A stretch of DNA of 64,000 bases. It comes from Mycobacterium gordonae (lineage in GTDB: Bacteria; Actinomycetota; Actinomycetes; Mycobacteriales; Mycobacteriaceae). A program made the position numbers and the translations under genes. The stretch lies in assembly GCF_002101675.1 (NCBI RefSeq), contig NZ_LQOY01000116.1:19508-83507 (forward strand), written 5' to 3'. Shown piece by piece: positions 61,142 to 64,000 of the stretch. Below the pieces are notes generated by a model. It was not told where the DNA came from. It saw nothing but the letters and a program-made list of their open reading frames with translations, and made no database searches. Positions within the stretch are counted from its first letter, which is position 1. The number at the start of each line of letters is the position of its first letter.

Positions 61142-62641
61142 TCACACCGAGCCGAGTCCGCCGAATCCGGAGGCCGCATAGGCGACGCTGGCCTTCCAGG
61201 CCGTCGGTGAGCAATGTTCGCGGACCAGTCCCCACTGTCGTTCCTGCGCTTGCCGGGACGGCGACAGGAGATACGCGCGGGCGAGCTTCGGTAACCGGTC
61301 GGTGACGAAACTTTTTGCGGGGAGCCATTCGAGACCGAATTTGACTGCCTCCTCCCGCAGCACGTCCTCCGTGGCGATGTTGGCGAAACCGCTGCCCTGA
61401 TAGGGCAGCACGTGGTGTGCGCGGTGCGAACTCAGACCGGCGGACAGGAAGCAGTCGACATAGCGATTGCCAATTACTTTCAGGTCATAGGCCTCCGTGA
61501 GCTGGTGGATGCCCCAGTCCTGCGGATCGGCATCGTCGGCGGCATGTTCGTCGGTGTCTTCCTCAAAGTCATGGCTCGAGACGATCAAGAACGTGCTGAT
61601 CCACAGTGTGGCCACGAATTGCGGTGCCCAGGAAAGGAAGTCACCGGCCAGCGCGTAGGTCACCAACTCGCCGATCAACAGCAGACGCAGAGCCACCGAG
61701 CCGGCGAAGTGGGGGATGGCGTTGCGCCAGGTCCCGTAGACCTCCGTGACGCCGATCTTGCGGGTGATCCGCAGGACATCCACAATCCGGATCGGCATGC
61801 CGGTGACCAGGTGGCCGAATTTGTGAATGGTGTGGACGGGCACCCGAAGCAGGCAAGGCAGCCGCATCATCATCGTGAAGACGTTCTTCTTGATGTCGAC
61901 TTCACTTTGGGTGTGCGGATGGTGCAGCAGCGTGTGTCCGTCGGCGGTCACTAATCCCAGTGCCACGTAATTGATGTCGAAGGCGTTCGCGAAGACCCTG
62001 TTGAGCCCCTTTTGCCTGCGGTGGACCGCGTAGTGCCCGAACCCCGCCAACGAGCAGCGCAGCAGCACCATCGCGATTATGAAGAGCGGCAACGGCATCC
62101 ATTGCGGCGCGGCTATTCGCATAGCCTGCACCGCGACATACGCGACCGCTAGGCCCGCGACCACGATGTTGAAGAGCCGGTCCATCTTCTTGATGCGCGC
62201 GGCCAGTTGAGGTTGCCGCAGTCGCGCTTTCACCCGGTGCAGGAGGTCATCCTTGTTGTCGAAGCGGTACCTCGGGGTGTCCCGCCAGCTGTTGAAGTCC
62301 TCCTTGAACAGGAATTCCGGTGCGTTGCATTTCGGGTGGACGTCCCCGGGACGGGCGTCGCGGTCCAGCGCATACCGCTCCAGGAGCCTTTCGATCCCCT
62401 CGGGATTCTTGTGGTAGGCGTGAATGATCGAGGTGATGTCCCGGTTCTTGGTGCGGCCGATGAAGAACGCTCCACCCGGATGCTTGGCGATCCACTCGGA
62501 CAGGTCGTAGGCGCGTCCGTTGTAGACCCACACGTCGGGCGGCGGTCCCGCGGGAGGACCGGCGGGAGGTCGACTGGATGGGCCCTCCTCGGGCCGGCCA
62601 AGCGGTCCACGCGTGTCCAGTGCTGGCGGTTCGATCGTCAT
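61142..62641 (-). CDS. Cytochrome b5-domain fatty acid desaturase (Rv1371-like)
   Basis: The 499-aa protein has a Pro-rich N-terminus (about 20-35) followed by a cytochrome b5-type heme domain (about 38-115) with the heme ligand motif KHPGG. A membrane desaturase/hydroxylase domain follows with His boxes HYAVH, HTLLHH and HRAHH and about four hydrophobic segments. Such front-end type fusions carry their own electron donor. The likely role is to introduce a double bond or hydroxyl into the fatty acyl chain used by the adjacent type III PKS. ATG 62641 follows GAAGGAAAGAA, almost the same ribosome site as in the PKS gene. It is the first gene of the three-gene unit. Confidence 0.87.
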   Translation of the reverse strand: MTIEPPALDTRGPLGRPEEGPSSRPPAGPPAGPPPDVWVYNGRAYDLSEWIAKHPGGAFFIGRTKNRDITSIIHAYHKNPEGIERLLERYALDRDARPGDVHPKCNAPEFLFKEDFNSWRDTPRYRFDNKDDLLHRVKARLRQPQLAARIKKMDRLFNIVVAGLAVAYVAVQAMRIAAPQWMPLPLFIIAMVLLRCSLAGFGHYAVHRRQKGLNRVFANAFDINYVALGLVTADGHTLLHHPHTQSEVDIKKNVFTMMMRLPCLLRVPVHTIHKFGHLVTGMPIRIVDVLRITRKIGVTEVYGTWRNAIPHFAGSVALRLLLIGELVTYALAGDFLSWAPQFVATLWISTFLIVSSHDFEEDTDEHAADDADPQDWGIHQLTEAYDLKVIGNRYVDCFLSAGLSSHRAHHVLPYQGSGFANIATEDVLREEAVKFGLEWLPAKSFVTDRLPKLARAYLLSPSRQAQERQWGLVREHCSPTAWKASVAYAASGFGGLGSV

Positions 62642-62942
62642 TTCTTTCCTTCGGGGTGTTTCTGCTGCGCAGGTCGTGTTCGCTTCAGGCGACGCTGTGC
62701 CGCTGTGTGTCGAGGTTCGGGCGGCAGCCTTGGTGGATTCGTGAGAAATGCTTGGCGTCTCTCGGGCGCCGGCGTGGATCACGACTAAATAGCGGAGGCG
62801 ACGACGGAAATCGGAAGTGCATAGTCGGAAGGGGTAGAAATCCCCCTCGACAGCGGCCTAAGGCGAGATGAAGTATCGGTTCGGCGATCGACCCCAGTCG
62901 GGTACGGGTCGATCCGCCCTGAACTCATCGAAGGACGGCGGG
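62642..62942. other. Divergent intergenic region, desaturase cluster / PE_PGRS
   Basis: About 300 bases lie between the divergently read desaturase and PE_PGRS genes. The frames seen here are scattered, run out of the neighbouring genes and show no protein-like composition. It should hold the promoters of both units. I see no strong palindrome, terminator or repeat in it. Confidence 0.5.
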
Positions 62943-64000
62943 ATGTCATTTCTTATTGCGGCGCCGGAGGCGATGTCCACGGCAGCAACGACTTTCGCCA
63001 ATGTCGGCTCGTCGCTCACTGAGGCCAATGCAGCGGCCGCAGCCGCAACGACAGAGATGCTGCCGGCGGCCCTCGATGAGGTGTCGGCGGCCGTCGCCGC
63101 CATCTTCGACACCCGTGCCCAGACCTATCAGGTGCTAAGTGCGCAGGCCGCCGCCTTTCATACCCAGTTCGTGCAGGCGCTCAACGCGGGTGCAGGCACC
63201 TACGCGGCCGCCGAGTCCATCAATGTCGGGCAGCTGTTGCTCGATGTCATCAACGCGCCCACCCAGGCGTTGCTGGGGCGCCCGCTAATCGGCGACGGCA
63301 CGAATGGCGCTCCGGGCAGCGGCGCCAACGGCGGCGACGGTGGGCTGCTGTGGGGCAACGGCGGCAACGGGGGGTCGGGCGCGCCCGGTCAGGCCGGCGG
63401 CCACGGCGGCAGCGCGGGGCTGATCGGGTCCGGCGGATCCGGCGGGGCGGGCGGGGCGGGCGCGCTCGGCGGCCAGGGCGGTTCCGGTGGATGGCTGAAC
63501 GGCAATGGCGGCACGGGGGGCCAGGGTGGTGCCGCCACGGCGGGCATCAACGGCGGCCTGCCCGGGCGCGGCGGTGCCGGCGGCAACGCGCTGATTTTCG
63601 GCGCCGGCGGCGCCGGCGGTCAGGGCGGCACCGGTCTGGCCGGCGCCAACGGCGTCAATCCCGTGGTCAGCGGCACGGCTGCGACGGGCAGCGCCGGCGG
63701 CAGCACCTACAACCCGGCCACCGGCGATGCCTTCGGCTTTACCGGCGGTGACGGCGCGGACGGCGGTCTCAGCGCCACGGGAGGCACCGGCGGCGCGGGT
63801 AGCACGGTGTACTCCCCGTTGAGCGGTACCGCACACGGCGGGAATGGTGGCACCGGCGGTTCCGGCGGCAACGGGGGTGCCGGCGGTGCTGGCGGGGGTG
63901 CAGTTGCGCAAGGCAGCGGTCTGGCCGTAGGGGGCGCCGGGGGAAATGGGACTAATGCATCGGCCCCCGGTGGTGTGGGCGGTGCGGGGGGTACGGGCGG
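62943..64000 (+). CDS. PE_PGRS family protein, N-terminal part
   Basis: The frame is open from ATG 62943 to the right edge (352 codons, stop outside). The first about 95 residues are a PE domain (MSFLIAAPEAMSTAATTFAN, then a YAAAES end). A short linker with LIGDGTNGAPGSGANGGDGG leads to the PGRS region of Gly-Gly-X and Gly-Asn-Gly repeats. AAGGACGGCGGG precedes the start. Members are exported through ESX-5 and exposed on the cell surface. The right edge cuts the gene within the repeat region, so its length is unknown. Confidence 0.95.
   Translation, partial: MSFLIAAPEAMSTAATTFANVGSSLTEANAAAAAATTEMLPAALDEVSAAVAAIFDTRAQTYQVLSAQAAAFHTQFVQALNAGAGTYAAAESINVGQLLLDVINAPTQALLGRPLIGDGTNGAPGSGANGGDGGLLWGNGGNGGSGAPGQAGGHGGSAGLIGSGGSGGAGGAGALGGQGGSGGWLNGNGGTGGQGGAATAGINGGLPGRGGAGGNALIFGAGGAGGQGGTGLAGANGVNPVVSGTAATGSAGGSTYNPATGDAFGFTGGDGADGGLSATGGTGGAGSTVYSPLSGTAHGGNGGTGGSGGNGGAGGAGGGAVAQGSGLAVGGAGGNGTNASAPGGVGGAGGTG

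Noticed and set aside
62858..63112. 84-codon minus-strand frame over the PE_PGRS start
   Set aside because: It is antisense to the PE domain and low in complexity.
1..64000. CRISPR arrays, tRNA or rRNA genes, insertion sequences
   Set aside because: No regular spacer-repeat arrays, no tRNA-like cloverleaf or rRNA sequence and no transposase was noticed on either strand, although a short element could be missed by eye.

Overview
The window is high-GC actinobacterial DNA. PE, PPE, PE_PGRS, ESX, MmpL, cutinase-like and mycolate-methyltransferase-type genes identify it as a Mycobacterium, most likely a slow grower because PE_PGRS and PPE-PPW genes are present. The species cannot be fixed from the sequence alone. 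Comparisons to M. tuberculosis (Rv numbers) are from memory of that genome; no search was run.

Region 1 (1-16970) is the complete ESX-3 type VII secretion locus. It opens with the 3' end of a PPE3-like gene and a SAM methyltransferase (Rv0281-like), followed by a decayed extra PPE gene. A compact regulatory segment (2101-2253) with Zur-like and IdeR-like palindromes and a plausible promoter comes next. The operon is eccA3-eccB3-eccC3-PE5-PPE4-esxG-esxH-espG3-eccD3-mycP3-eccE3, with most structural genes joined by 4-bp ATGA/GTGA overlaps. In known mycobacteria ESX-3 serves iron/zinc acquisition under IdeR and Zur.

Region 2 (16957-31131) follows the Rv0293c-Rv0315 gene order with gaps: alpha/beta hydrolase, tam, sulfatase, BluB-like protein, Rv0307c-like protein, PAP2 phosphatase, L,D-transpeptidase-like protein, SnoaL-like protein, an Hsp70-like/Pro-rich membrane protein (Rv0312-like) with a second related membrane protein, small cytosolic proteins, a DUF3060-like membrane protein, an MDR reductase and a GH16 glucanase.

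Region 3 (31144-49398) is more accessory. It has a small gene preceded by a near-perfect LexA/SOS box, a PAP2-lipid kinase fusion, an araC-polyol dehydrogenase-xylulokinase operon, a methyltransferase and lipoprotein pair, and a mycolate-type cyclopropane synthase. It continues with an MmpL transporter ending in an FHA domain, a TauD fragment, an AbrB-type membrane protein, two hydrolases, a third Pro/Gly-rich membrane protein with coding repeats, and an FGE-sulfatase-fold protein.

Region 4 (49527-64000) holds a diiron ferritin-like protein, a Mug-type DNA glycosylase, and an mtnA gene followed by a monooxygenase-esterase fusion. It also holds a bifunctional AdhE, then a three-gene minus-strand cluster: cytochrome b5-desaturase, PKS18-like type III polyketide synthase and SyrD/PvdE-like ABC exporter. 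The window ends inside a PE_PGRS gene.

The best candidate for a little-described system is the desaturase-type III PKS-exporter cluster. It looks like a self-contained route for making and exporting a long-chain alkyl pyrone or related lipid. No tRNA, rRNA, CRISPR array or complete insertion sequence was seen.
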